From Clostridia bacterium (GTDB lineage Bacteria > Bacillota > Clostridia > Oscillospirales > CAG-382), in NCBI GenBank assembly GCA_017397955.1, contig JAFQHL010000040.1:26972-90971 (forward strand): a stretch of DNA of 64,000 nucleotides, read 5' to 3'. Shown piece after piece: positions 52,808 to 62,110 of this stretch (positions are counted from its first letter, which is position 1; each line of letters begins with the position of its first letter). A program made the translations under genes and the position numbers. The notes beneath the pieces are model-generated. The model had not been told where the DNA came from and ran no database searches. It worked only from the letters and a program-made list of their open reading frames with translations.

Positions 52808-54475
52808 ATGGAACAAAGAACGGATAAAAGCTTTTTGGTAGAAGCTTCAATAATTTCAATATCGAATTTTGCAGTAAAGATTATAGGGGTGCTTTTTAGC
52901 ATCCCTTTAAGTAATCTTTTGCAAAGCGAAATAGCTGTTTTTAATGCGGCATACTCCGTATACGCAATGCTGTATATGATTTCAACTGCAGGGCTTCCGG
53001 TTGCTACATCACGTCTTGTAGCCGCATCGGCAAAGCGCGGCAGAGCTTATGAGGTGGCAAGAATATATAAGCTTTGTCTAGCATTGTTTGGGGTAATTGG
53101 TTTTGTATTTGCCTTAGCAATGTTTGTGTTTGCAGATAAAATAGCCGTGTGGACAACCCATTATAACAGCGTGTATGCAATGCGGGTCATTGCTCCCACC
53201 TTGTTCTTTATTTGTGTGGTTTCCGCTATAAGAGGATATTTACAAGGACTTAGGAATATGGTGCCCACTGCCGTTTCTCAGTTTATAGAGGCGTTTTTTA
53301 AGCTTTCCATAGGCTTGGGAATGGCGTATTGGTCTCACCATCAAGGACATAGTCCAGCTGTTCAGGCGGCGTTTGCGGTCCTAGGTATTACCGTGGGCGT
53401 TTTTTTTGGAATGTTGTACCTCATTTTGTACAAGCGATTTTCAAAAAATGTTCAGACGCCTATTACCGATTACGGTAGTGACAGCACGCGCTCCATATTA
53501 AAAAAGCTCGCAATAGTCGCTTTGCCTGTAACAATAACGAGCTCGGCGTTGTATCTGTCTCATTTTGCGGATACTATCATAGTAAAAAAGGCGTTGATAA
53601 ATTCGGGCTTTTCGGAATCTGTTGCGAACGCTATGTATGGTGCATATACCGGCTTGTCTACAAAGCTTGCCGACCTTTTGCCGTCTACTTTTGTTTTTCC
53701 TATAGCTGTAAGTATACTTCCCGCTATCTCGGGTGCTTTAGCTGCAAAAAAGCAAAAGGAAGCTGATGAATACATACATTCTTCTATGAGAATAAGTGGA
53801 ATTATTGCGTTGCCTTGTTCGGCATTACTTTTTGTGTTATCGCGTCCTTTGATATGTGTTTTGTTCAGCAGCACTTGGGGTTCACCTATATCGCTATTAG
53901 ACGGTACTATTATTATGCCTGTGGATTTGGCCGCAAAAGCATTGTCTGTTTTGGCTATCGGAATTTTCTTTATTTCTTTGGTTTCAACTACAAATGCGTT
54001 GCTTCAGGCAATTGGTAAGGCGCATTTACCTATGATTGCGGTAAGTGCAGGAGCTATATGCCTTATTGTTGTGGATTTGCTTTTGGTAGGCAGGAAAAGT
54101 ATAAACATATACGGTGCTCCTATTGGGACTGTTGCGTGCTACGTTGTTGCGTATACGTTTAATGCTGTTTCTTTAAAACGTGCAGGCGTAAAAAACGTTT
54201 CCCCGTTGAGTCTATATGCCAAGCCGTTTGTTGCGGCTGTATGCGCGGGTATTATAAGTTTCGCAGTTTATGCACTGACAAATATGATAAACGGCGACGG
54301 AAGATTGGTAAACTTGGTTCGTTTGGGCGTTGCCGGCGCTGCGGGCTTGATTGCCTATGTGGTTGTAATCCTTTTGATTAAGGGCATTACAGAAAAAGAG
54401 GTGCGCTTGCTTCCTATGGGGAACAGAATTGCTGAATTTCTTATAAAAATCGGTTTATTAAAACAGGAGGCTTGA
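52808..54475 (+). CDS. SpoVB/YabM-like polysaccharide flippase (MOP superfamily)
   Basis: A 555-aa protein with about 14 membrane helices of the MOP/polysaccharide-transporter type. It begins SFLVEASIISISNFAVKIIGVLFSIPL and includes the family turn IRGYLQGLRNMVPTAVSQFIEAFFKL. Relatives (SpoVB, YabM) flip lipid-linked cell-wall or spore-cortex precursors. Gene order (this, then mazG, then hup/rqcP and yabPQ) matches the yabM-yabN-yabO region of Bacillus, so I favour a YabM/SpoVB-like role without choosing between them. Confidence 0.87.
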   Translation: MEQRTDKSFLVEASIISISNFAVKIIGVLFSIPLSNLLQSEIAVFNAAYSVYAMLYMISTAGLPVATSRLVAASAKRGRAYEVARIYKLCLALFGVIGFVFALAMFVFADKIAVWTTHYNSVYAMRVIAPTLFFICVVSAIRGYLQGLRNMVPTAVSQFIEAFFKLSIGLGMAYWSHHQGHSPAVQAAFAVLGITVGVFFGMLYLILYKRFSKNVQTPITDYGSDSTRSILKKLAIVALPVTITSSALYLSHFADTIIVKKALINSGFSESVANAMYGAYTGLSTKLADLLPSTFVFPIAVSILPAISGALAAKKQKEADEYIHSSMRISGIIALPCSALLFVLSRPLICVLFSSTWGSPISLLDGTIIMPVDLAAKALSVLAIGIFFISLVSTTNALLQAIGKAHLPMIAVSAGAICLIVVDLLLVGRKSINIYGAPIGTVACYVVAYTFNAVSLKRAGVKNVSPLSLYAKPFVAAVCAGIISFAVYALTNMINGDGRLVNLVRLGVAGAAGLIAYVVVILLIKGITEKEVRLLPMGNRIAEFLIKIGLLKQEA

Positions 54476-54479
54476 AATA

Positions 54480-55310
54480 ATGAATTTTAATTTTGAACAA
54501 TCTGTTGATATGTTAAAGAACAAGGACGTATTTACTTTTGATGATTTTCGCTTACTTGTGGAAGTTTTGCGCCACGAAAAGGGATGTCCTTGGGATAGGG
54601 AGCAAACCCATAAAAGTATAAGAAAAAATATGATTGAAGAAGCTTATGAAGCCGCAGAAGCAATTGATATTGAAAATTCTGAACTTCTTTGTGAGGAGCT
54701 TGGCGATGTAATGTTGCAAACTTTGCTGCATTCCAGCATATCTAACGCAAACGGTGGCTTTGATATAGGCGATGTAATAACCGGAATTTGCAAAAAGCTT
54801 ATAATCAGACATCCTCATGTTTTTGGAAGTGTAACGGTTAGCAGTACGGGGGAGGTGCTATCTAATTGGGAAAGTATTAAGCAAGCAACTAAAGGTTCAA
54901 AAACTGCAACGGAAAGTATTGCTAATATTTCTTCCGCTTTGCCTGCTTTGATGCGCGCTCATAAGATTGGTCAAAAGGCGGCAAAACAAAATTTTGACTT
55001 TTCCTCGGCAGAAGAAGCCCTTGAAAAAGCAGAGGAAGAAATTAAAGAATTGAGAGAAGCTTTAGCAGAAGGCGATGCGGAGCACATAGAGGAAGAAGCA
55101 GGTGATTTACTTCTTGCGGTTGTTAATACAGCAAGGCTTGCCGGCGTAGATTCTGAAGAAGCACTGCATAAAGCAAACCAAAAATTCTGCAAAAGATTTG
55201 CTGTGGTTGAAAAAGCGGCGCTTTCCGATGGTTGTATGTTAAAAGATAAAAGTGCCAAAGAGATGCTTGAACTGTGGGAAAATGCTAAAGAAACAACAAA
55301 AAACGCATAA
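54480..55310 (+). CDS. mazG: nucleoside triphosphate pyrophosphohydrolase MazG
   Basis: A 276-aa protein with two MazG folds: ECPWDREQTHK-type motif read here as EKGCPWDREQTHKSIRKN, EEAYEAAEAID and ELGDVMLQTLLHS in the first; EEEIKELREALAEG and EEEAGDLLLAVVNTARL in the second. It hydrolyses NTPs to NMP and PPi. The N-terminal tetrapyrrole-methylase domain fused to MazG in Bacillus YabN is missing. It ends the cdaA-mazG directon; an A-run and T-run just after the stop may be a weak terminator. Confidence 0.93.
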   Translation: MNFNFEQSVDMLKNKDVFTFDDFRLLVEVLRHEKGCPWDREQTHKSIRKNMIEEAYEAAEAIDIENSELLCEELGDVMLQTLLHSSISNANGGFDIGDVITGICKKLIIRHPHVFGSVTVSSTGEVLSNWESIKQATKGSKTATESIANISSALPALMRAHKIGQKAAKQNFDFSSAEEALEKAEEEIKELREALAEGDAEHIEEEAGDLLLAVVNTARLAGVDSEEALHKANQKFCKRFAVVEKAALSDGCMLKDKSAKEMLELWENAKETTKNA

Positions 55311-55337
55311 AAAAGTATATTTTTTTGCAGTAAGCTA

Positions 55338-55366
55338 TTGAAATAGTTGTTATTTGATGTTATAAT
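55338..55366 (+). promoter_or_regulatory. sigma-A promoter of hup
   Basis: TTGAAA (55338-55343), 17-bp spacer, TATAAT (55361-55366), TGT before the -10, 34 bp ahead of the hup start. Confidence 0.75.
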
Positions 55367-55399
55367 GATACCAATATATAATAAATTAAGGAGTATACT

Positions 55400-55675
55400 A
55401 TGAACAAATCTAATCTTGTTGAAAACGTTGCAGTAGCTGCAGGTATCAAAAAGAAGGAAGCAGAACTCGCTGTTAATAGTGTTTTGGCATCCCTCCAGAC
55501 AGCATTAAGCGAAGGCGATAAGGTTCAAATCGCAGGCTTTGGTACATTCAAAGTGAAGGAAAGAAAAGAAAGAACCGGCAAGAACCCCAGAACAGGTGAA
55601 GTTCTTGTTGTTCCTGCAGCAAAAGTTCCTGCATTTGTTCCTGCAAAGTGCTTTAAAGAAGCAGTTAACAAATAA
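55400..55675 (+). CDS. hup: HU-family nucleoid DNA-binding protein
   Basis: A 91-aa HU protein that bends and compacts DNA. It begins MNKSNLVENVAVAAGIKKK and has the beta-arm GFGTFKVKERKERTGKNPRT with the conserved Pro in RTGEVLVVPAAK. AAGGAG precedes the ATG. It has its own promoter and stands between mazG and rqcP, as in many Clostridia. Confidence 0.96.
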   Translation: MNKSNLVENVAVAAGIKKKEAELAVNSVLASLQTALSEGDKVQIAGFGTFKVKERKERTGKNPRTGEVLVVPAAKVPAFVPAKCFKEAVNK

Positions 55676-55705
55676 GAATTTTTTATAATCGGGGAGGCTT
55701 TTGCT

Positions 55706-55948
55706 TTGCGTCTTGATAAGTTTTTAAAGGTATCGCGAATAATCAAGCGGCGTACCGTCGCTAACGAGGCTTGTGATAATTCTTATGTAACAGTCAATGG
55801 TGCACCGGCAAAGGCCTCTCGTGATTTAAAAATAGGGGATATCGTTGAGGTGGCTTTTGGTAATAGGACCCTAAAGTTTAAGGTGCTTTCTTTGGCAGAG
55901 CATGTGGCCAAAAACGATGCTTCTACTATGTATGAAGTGTTGTCATAA
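55706..55948 (+). CDS. rqcP: S4-domain ribosome quality control protein RqcP
   Basis: An 80-aa single S4 RNA-binding domain (RLDKFLKVSRIIKRRTVANE, VTVNGAPAKASRDLKIGDIVEV), equivalent to Bacillus YabO. RqcP helps RqcH add alanine tails on stalled 50S subunits. The start is TTG at 55706 with GGGGAGG upstream. It lies directly before yabP, the conserved order. Confidence 0.9.
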   Translation: MRLDKFLKVSRIIKRRTVANEACDNSYVTVNGAPAKASRDLKIGDIVEVAFGNRTLKFKVLSLAEHVAKNDASTMYEVLS

Positions 55949-56006
55949 TGCTTGGTTTTACTGCATACCCTGTTATACAATATTGTTGTAAAGGGTGTGT
56001 TGTGTT

Positions 56007-56273
56007 TTGGCAGATATTAAGAATAATTCTTCGGCTACGCTAACGGGAAGGTCCTTTTTGGCTCTTACCGGTATAAGTGAGGTTATAAGTTTTGATGATG
56101 AACTTGTAAGTTTAGACTCACAGGGGGCCGTCTTAACCATAGGAGGGCAAGGGCTTTCTATTGTTAAATTGTCCTTGGAAAATGGTGAGGTTAGCATTTC
56201 CGGCAGAATAGATGCTATAGTTTATAATGATGAACAGCCCAAGCGCGGACTGTTTTCAAAATTCTTTGGTTAA
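56007..56273 (+). CDS. yabP: sporulation protein YabP
   Basis: An 88-aa YabP-family protein needed for sporulation in Bacillus (a sigma-E regulon member there). Visible pattern: LTGRSFLALTGISEVISFDDE, GAVLTIGGQGLSIVKLSLENGEVSISG as a beta-rich fold. The start is probably TTG 56007, 9 nt after AAGGGTG; GTG 55995 lies within that site. It is followed 3 bp later by yabQ. Confidence 0.9.
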   Translation: MADIKNNSSATLTGRSFLALTGISEVISFDDELVSLDSQGAVLTIGGQGLSIVKLSLENGEVSISGRIDAIVYNDEQPKRGLFSKFFG

Positions 56274-56276
56274 GTT

Positions 56277-56702
56277 ATGTGGCTGTTTATAGAAGACCAA
56301 CGTAGCGGTGCGTTTCTATATGCTATGCTTTGCGGTTTTTTTATTGGCACCTTGTATGATATCTTTCGCATATTGCGTACTGTTTGGCGCGGTGGTCGAA
56401 TACGTCTCTTTTGCGAGGACGTTGTTTTTTGTGTTATTTCTGCGTTGGTGTTTACTGTGTTCTGCTTTAATATAAGCCTCGGCATTATTAGGCTATTTCT
56501 TGCGCTTGGTGCTCTTATGGGGTTCTTTGTGTATCGGTTTAGCGTAGGTCTGTTGACCGTGCGTGTTGCTGCTGCGATAAAGGCTTTTCTGATGCCCTAT
56601 GTTTTTGCGGTTAAACGGTTTATTAGTAAAACAAAATTGCGGTTATATTCATTGTGTTATACCCGTGCAAGAATTTATGGAGTATGTAACGCTTTTAAAT
56701 AA
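56277..56702 (+). CDS. yabQ: spore cortex biosynthesis protein YabQ
   Basis: A 141-aa membrane protein with about three to four helices (about 14-32, 46-66, 70-90) and the YabQ signature FIGTLYDIFRILR with WRGGRIRLFCEDVVF. It is required for spore cortex formation in Bacillus. The C-terminal tail is basic. Next to yabP, as expected for a spore former. Confidence 0.88.
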   Translation: MWLFIEDQRSGAFLYAMLCGFFIGTLYDIFRILRTVWRGGRIRLFCEDVVFCVISALVFTVFCFNISLGIIRLFLALGALMGFFVYRFSVGLLTVRVAAAIKAFLMPYVFAVKRFISKTKLRLYSLCYTRARIYGVCNAFK

Positions 56703-56727
56703 GTCGTTGTATAAGTGGTAAAGTATT

Positions 56728-57003
56728 ATGGTTAAAAAAAGAAATTCTATAGTGCGTGTAACTGTTTATTGCTTGATAATAGTTTTTTTGATAGCAATAA
56801 TCAATTTGCAAATCAATATGAACACGCTTAAAGAAACTTTGGAAAAACAAGATGAACAAATAATCGCTTTGGAAGACGATATTGCTGAGTACAAGATAAT
56901 ACTTTCACAAGAAAAAGATGCGGATTATTATGAACGTCGCGCAAGAGAGTTGAACTATCACTTTAGAGACGAAATCATTTTTTATAATGATTTTGCTGAA
57001 TAA
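56728..57003 (+). CDS. divIC: DivIC/FtsB-like septum formation initiator
   Basis: A 91-aa bitopic protein: short basic cytoplasmic end, one membrane helix (about 10-28, VYCLIIVFLIAIINLQI), an extracytoplasmic coiled coil (about 32-62, KETLEKQDEQIIALEDDI) and the DYYERRARELNYHF segment typical of DivIC/FtsB. It acts in the divisome with FtsL and DivIB. It closes the yabP-yabQ-divIC block. Confidence 0.88.
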   Translation: MVKKRNSIVRVTVYCLIIVFLIAIINLQINMNTLKETLEKQDEQIIALEDDIAEYKIILSQEKDADYYERRARELNYHFRDEIIFYNDFAE

Positions 57004-57062
57004 TTTTATATGAATTAAGCGGCGAGAAACCGCTGCTTTTGTCGTCATAAGGGGGAGTCGGT

Positions 57063-57896
57063 GTGATTAGAGAAATAGATTCCAAAATAATAGAAAGTGC
57101 TGTGTGTGGTTTGTTCAAGCGCGCTGCTGTTGATTTGCCCCGCGATGTTTACAATTCTATGAGGCGCGCCATTAGCGAAGAGAGCGATGAGCGGGCTGCG
57201 GATGTGATGCGTAATCTTTGTGCTAATGCAAAAACCGCTGCCAAAACGGGCGTACCTATATGTCAAGATACAGGTATGGCATTTGTTTTTTCTGAAATCG
57301 GTCAGGATGTGCATATATCAGGAGGTTTTGAAAGAGCTGTAAATAACGGTGTAAAAAAAGCATACGTGGGAGGTAAGCTTAGGCTGTCCGTTGCTGACCC
57401 GTTGACCCGTATTAACACGGGAACAAATACACCTGCCATAATTTATACGAAACTTGTAAAAGGTGACAAAATAAAAATAACCGTAATGCCCAAAGGTTTT
57501 GGCAGCGAAAATATGAGCAAGCTTAAAATGTTTAATCCTACCGCAAGTATAGAAGATATAATCACTTTTGTTTGTGATGCTGTAAAAACGGCTGATGCTA
57601 ATCCTTGCCCTCCTATTATTGTTGGGGTAGGTATAGGCGGAAGCTTTGATTATAGTGCTTTTTTAGCCAAAAAAGCTTTAACGCATACGGTAGGGAAATA
57701 CGATAAGAAAAACGGGGATATAGAAAAAAGGCTTCTTGAAGCAATAAACGAATTAAATATTGGTCCGCAAGGCTTTGGCGGTAAAACGACTTGCCTTTGG
57801 GTTGGCGTTGAAACATCGCCCACGCATATAGCAGGATTGCCAGTTGCTGTAAATATATCGTGCCACGCTACTCGTCATGCAAGTATTGTTTTGTAA
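57063..57896 (+). CDS. class I fumarate hydratase, alpha subunit (orphan)
   Basis: A 277-aa [4Fe-4S] hydro-lyase subunit (FumA/TtdA N-terminal half). Cluster Cys are seen in GVPICQDTGMAFVF, DANPCPPIIVGVGIGG and GFGGKTTCLWVGVE. The two-subunit enzyme needs a beta subunit, usually the next gene, but here hpf follows and no beta gene is in the window. It may pair with a distant beta subunit or be a relic. GTG start after GGGGGAG. Stop followed by AT-rich sequence with a weak hairpin near 57915-57932. Confidence 0.88.
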   Translation: MIREIDSKIIESAVCGLFKRAAVDLPRDVYNSMRRAISEESDERAADVMRNLCANAKTAAKTGVPICQDTGMAFVFSEIGQDVHISGGFERAVNNGVKKAYVGGKLRLSVADPLTRINTGTNTPAIIYTKLVKGDKIKITVMPKGFGSENMSKLKMFNPTASIEDIITFVCDAVKTADANPCPPIIVGVGIGGSFDYSAFLAKKALTHTVGKYDKKNGDIEKRLLEAINELNIGPQGFGGKTTCLWVGVETSPTHIAGLPVAVNISCHATRHASIVL

Positions 57897-57933
57897 AAGA
57901 TGCACAATTTTATAAGCTTTTTTTAAAAAGCTA

Positions 57934-57962
57934 TTGACATTTTTGTACTAATATGCTATCAT
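57934..57962 (+). promoter_or_regulatory. sigma-A promoter of hpf
   Basis: TTGACA (57934-57939), 17-bp spacer, TATCAT (57957-57962), TGC before the -10. The 5' leader to the ATG at 58052 is about 80 nt. Confidence 0.7.
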
Positions 57963-58008
57963 TGTGTCACAGGAGTAATAGCTCTTGATTATACTTTGAG
58001 AAGGGAGT

Positions 58009-58041
58009 GTGCGGCTACAGTATTCCGTTGTGTAGCGGCAC
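58009..58041 (+). promoter_or_regulatory. stem-loop between Shine-Dalgarno and hpf start
   Basis: GTGCGGCTACA (58009-58019), 11-nt loop, TGTAGCGGCAC (58031-58041): ten of eleven positions pair. AAGGGAG (58001-58007) lies just before the stem and the ATG 58052 lies 10 nt after it. Folding would reduce the SD-ATG distance from about 44 nt to about 10. Confidence 0.6.
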
Positions 58042-58051
58042 GAAGTATGGT

Positions 58052-58573
58052 ATGAAATTGACAGTCCTTACCAGAAAGTACGAGCTTACGGACGATGTTA
58101 AAGAAAGACTTCAGAGGAAGTTGGACAAGCTTGACAAATTCTTTCCGAAGGAAACAGAAGCAAAGGTGTCCTTGAAAGAAGAGGGCAACAAGGTTCGTGT
58201 TGAAGTAACAATAAGACAGAACGGTGCCATCTTCCGCTCTGAGGAAACTGACAAAGAAGTTTATAATGCAATTGACCGTGTGGAAGATATTCTTGAAAGA
58301 CAAATAAGAAAGAATCGTACCCGTCTTGAAAAGAAAATGCATTTTGCAAAGGATACGTTTGCTGATGTTGCAGAAACTGATGTTGAGGAAGAACTTAAGA
58401 TATCTAAGGTTAAGAAATTTGAAATTTCTCCTATGACAGTTGAAGAAGCAATTATGCAGATGAATTTGTTGTCCCATGAGTTTTATATTTTCAGAAATTA
58501 TGATACCGGTGCAATAAATGTTGTGTATAAACGCAAAGGCGAAAATTATGGTGTTATAGAGCCTGTCGATTGA
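58052..58573 (+). CDS. hpf: long-form ribosome hibernation promoting factor
   Basis: A 173-aa HPF that dimerises idle 70S ribosomes to 100S. The N-terminal domain (KLTVLTRKYELTDDVKERLQ, then KLDKFF) binds the decoding centre; a charged linker (about 105-120) leads to the C-terminal dimerisation domain (KKFEISPMTVEEAIMQMNLL, HEFYIFRNYDTGAINVVYKR). I start at ATG 58052, where homology begins; in-frame GTG 58007 abuts the only strong ribosome site. A stem-loop lies between that site and the ATG. Confidence 0.92.
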   Translation: MKLTVLTRKYELTDDVKERLQRKLDKLDKFFPKETEAKVSLKEEGNKVRVEVTIRQNGAIFRSEETDKEVYNAIDRVEDILERQIRKNRTRLEKKMHFAKDTFADVAETDVEEELKISKVKKFEISPMTVEEAIMQMNLLSHEFYIFRNYDTGAINVVYKRKGENYGVIEPVD

Positions 58574-58594
58574 TTCTTAAAGATCTGTTATTTT

Positions 58595-58624
58595 AATGCC
58601 GAGCGGTTCCGCTCGGCATTTTTG
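58595..58624 (+). terminator. intrinsic terminator after hpf
   Basis: AATGCCGAGCGG and CCGCTCGGCATT form a 12-bp perfect inverted repeat with a very short centre, followed by TTTT (58621-58623 and beyond). Confidence 0.85.
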
Positions 58625-58702
58625 CGTAAAATTCATTGACGGTTTATTTTGTGTTAACATAAAAGAGATATGATACATTAAAATCGTTATAAGGAGCTTA
58701 TT

Positions 58703-59827
58703 ATGATTTTTGTAGCAAGTTGCCTATTTGGTATGGAAAAATTTGTGGCAGACGATATTGATTCCTTAGGCTATAAAAGAATAGAAACAATTGACGGTAG
58801 GGTGGTATTTGAGGCGCCGCCAGAGGCTGTTGCGAGGTGTAATGTGTTCTTTAGGTATGCAGAAAGGCTTTTTATTTCTGTCGGCGAATTCTATGCATAC
58901 GATTTTGACAATCTGTTTGAGGGTGTCAAAGCCATACCGTGGCAGGAGTATATCCCAAAGGACGGGGCTTTTCCTGTGAAAGGGCATTCTATAAAATCAA
59001 AGCTGTTTTCCGTGCCGGATTGTCAGAAGATTGTTAAAAAAGCAATTGTAGAAAAATTAAAAAAAAGCTATAGTTTAAGCGTTTTTCCCGAGACCGGCAA
59101 TAGGGTACAAGTGGAATTTTTCATTCTTAAAGATAAAGCTTGTATAATGATTGATACATCCGGTGCCGGTCTTCACAAAAGGGGGTATCGTACTGAAGCT
59201 AACGATGCGCCTTTAAGAGAAACATTGGCGGCGGCATTGGTAAAACTGTCGCGCCCGCGCGAAAACGTACTTACTGTCGATCCTTTGTGCGGTAGCGGGA
59301 CAATTGCCATAGAGGCTGCTTTGCTGGCCACCAACACCGCACCGGGTATTAACAGAAAGTTTGCAGGCGAAAGTTTATCTTTTCTCAATCCTACAATGTG
59401 GGATACAGCCAGAGAGGAATCACGCTCGGTTATTAAAACTTGGGACGGGGGAATATACGGTTTTGATATCGACCCTAAATGCATTGAAATATCTATTCAA
59501 AACGCAAAGCGGGCAAATGCTGATAATCTCGTTCGCTTTGGGGTTGGTGATGTCAGGAATTTTAAATCTCCTGTTAGTGATGCGCGCGGCACTATTGTAA
59601 CAAACCCGCCTTACGGAGAACGTATGAGCGACCGAAAGAACGCAGAAAAGTTGTATGCGGATATGGGAAAGGCTTTTGCAAAAGAAGTGCCGTCTTGGCA
59701 GATATATGTTCTTACGTGCAATGAAATGTTTGAACGTTGCTTTGGCAGACGCGCTGACAAAGCAAGAAAATTGTATAATGGGATGATTCCTTGCACGTAT
59801 TATCAATTTTTTAAAAATAAGAACTAA
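58703..59827 (+). CDS. THUMP-domain class I RNA methyltransferase (RlmL/YpsC-like)
   Basis: A 374-aa SAM-dependent methyltransferase. An N-terminal ferredoxin-like/THUMP part (about 1-160; FVASCLFGMEKFVADDI, VQVEFFILKDKACIMIDTSG) is followed by the Rossmann domain: VDPLCGSGTIAIEAALLA (motif I), GFDIDPKCIEISIQNAKRA and the catalytic TNPPYGERM. Related to the N-terminal half of E. coli RlmL, which makes m2G2445 in 23S rRNA. Start ATG with AAGGAG upstream; monocistronic. Confidence 0.9.
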   Translation: MIFVASCLFGMEKFVADDIDSLGYKRIETIDGRVVFEAPPEAVARCNVFFRYAERLFISVGEFYAYDFDNLFEGVKAIPWQEYIPKDGAFPVKGHSIKSKLFSVPDCQKIVKKAIVEKLKKSYSLSVFPETGNRVQVEFFILKDKACIMIDTSGAGLHKRGYRTEANDAPLRETLAAALVKLSRPRENVLTVDPLCGSGTIAIEAALLATNTAPGINRKFAGESLSFLNPTMWDTAREESRSVIKTWDGGIYGFDIDPKCIEISIQNAKRANADNLVRFGVGDVRNFKSPVSDARGTIVTNPPYGERMSDRKNAEKLYADMGKAFAKEVPSWQIYVLTCNEMFERCFGRRADKARKLYNGMIPCTYYQFFKNKN

Positions 59828-59876
59828 CAGTGTCGAACATATAAAAACTATGTAAAAATGTTTTTTATAAAAACTA

Positions 59877-59905
59877 TTGAATGTTCTGGCAAATTATGCT
59901 AAAAT
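59877..59905 (+). promoter_or_regulatory. sigma-A promoter of groES-groEL
   Basis: TTGAAT (59877-59882), 17-bp spacer, TAAAAT (59900-59905), TGC before the -10. No CIRCE operator (TTAGCACTC-N9-GAGTGCTAA) is seen in 59828-59950. Confidence 0.7.
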
Positions 59906-59935
59906 TACTTTTTGAAAAATATACCTTTTAAATAA

Positions 59936-60235
<300 letters not shown>

Positions 60236-60244
60236 GAGGAATAG

Positions 60245-61885
<1,641 letters not shown>

Positions 61886-61901
61886 ACCATAGATTTAACG
61901 A

Positions 61902-61929
61902 AAAGAGCGCCTTTATACGGGCGCTCTTT
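61902..61929 (+). terminator. terminator hairpin after groEL
   Basis: AAAGAGCGCC, loop of 8 nt, GGCGCTCTTT (perfect 10 bp), then GTGCTTG; only a short T-run, so termination may be partial. Confidence 0.75.
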
Positions 61930-61936
61930 GTGCTTG

Positions 61937-61965
61937 TTGACAGTCGTGGATTTTTGGTGTATAAT
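61937..61965 (+). promoter_or_regulatory. consensus sigma-A promoter of the corA-like gene
   Basis: TTGACA (61937-61942), 17-bp spacer, TATAAT (61960-61965). Both hexamers are perfect. The resulting leader is about 140 nt long. Confidence 0.85.
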
Positions 61966-61999
61966 ACTTAATAATAAATGTTGTTGGAGGTGTGGGCGA

Positions 62000-62062
62000 T
62001 TGGATAGTAGTCCTCGATTATATCGTTCGAAAATATCTGTATTACCTGCACAAACTCTGTAA
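62000..62062 (+). CDS. candidate 20-codon leader peptide upstream of the corA-like gene
   Basis: TTG start 7 nt after GGAGGTG (61986-61992), reading MDSSPRLYRSKISVLPAQTL and ending in TAA at 62060-62062. The last seven codons run through the 5' arm and loop of a long-range stem (62041-62082). Too short for homology to be judged; the case rests on the ribosome site, position and overlap with the stem. Confidence 0.5.
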   Translation: MDSSPRLYRSKISVLPAQTL

Positions 62063-62102
62063 CTGTCAGCCTCGCAGGTAATCAATACAATTACTCAGGA
62101 GG
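62041..62102 (+). promoter_or_regulatory. candidate translation-coupled leader structure before the corA-like gene
   Basis: ATTACCTGC (62041-62049) pairs perfectly with GCAGGTAAT (62074-62082); the 24-nt loop holds the leader-peptide stop and CCTC (62070-62073), which could pair with GAGG in the corA-like gene's AGGAGG (62097-62102). No M-box (ykoK) riboswitch pattern was recognised. Confidence 0.5.
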
Positions 62103-62110
62103 TTTTTATT

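Noticed and set aside
59833..59847. Possible LexA box upstream of groES (CGAACATAT)
   Set aside because: Only one half-site; the expected GTTCG half is absent.
61966..62110. M-box (ykoK) magnesium riboswitch ahead of the corA-like gene
   Set aside because: The leader is too short and none of the M-box conserved blocks were recognised.
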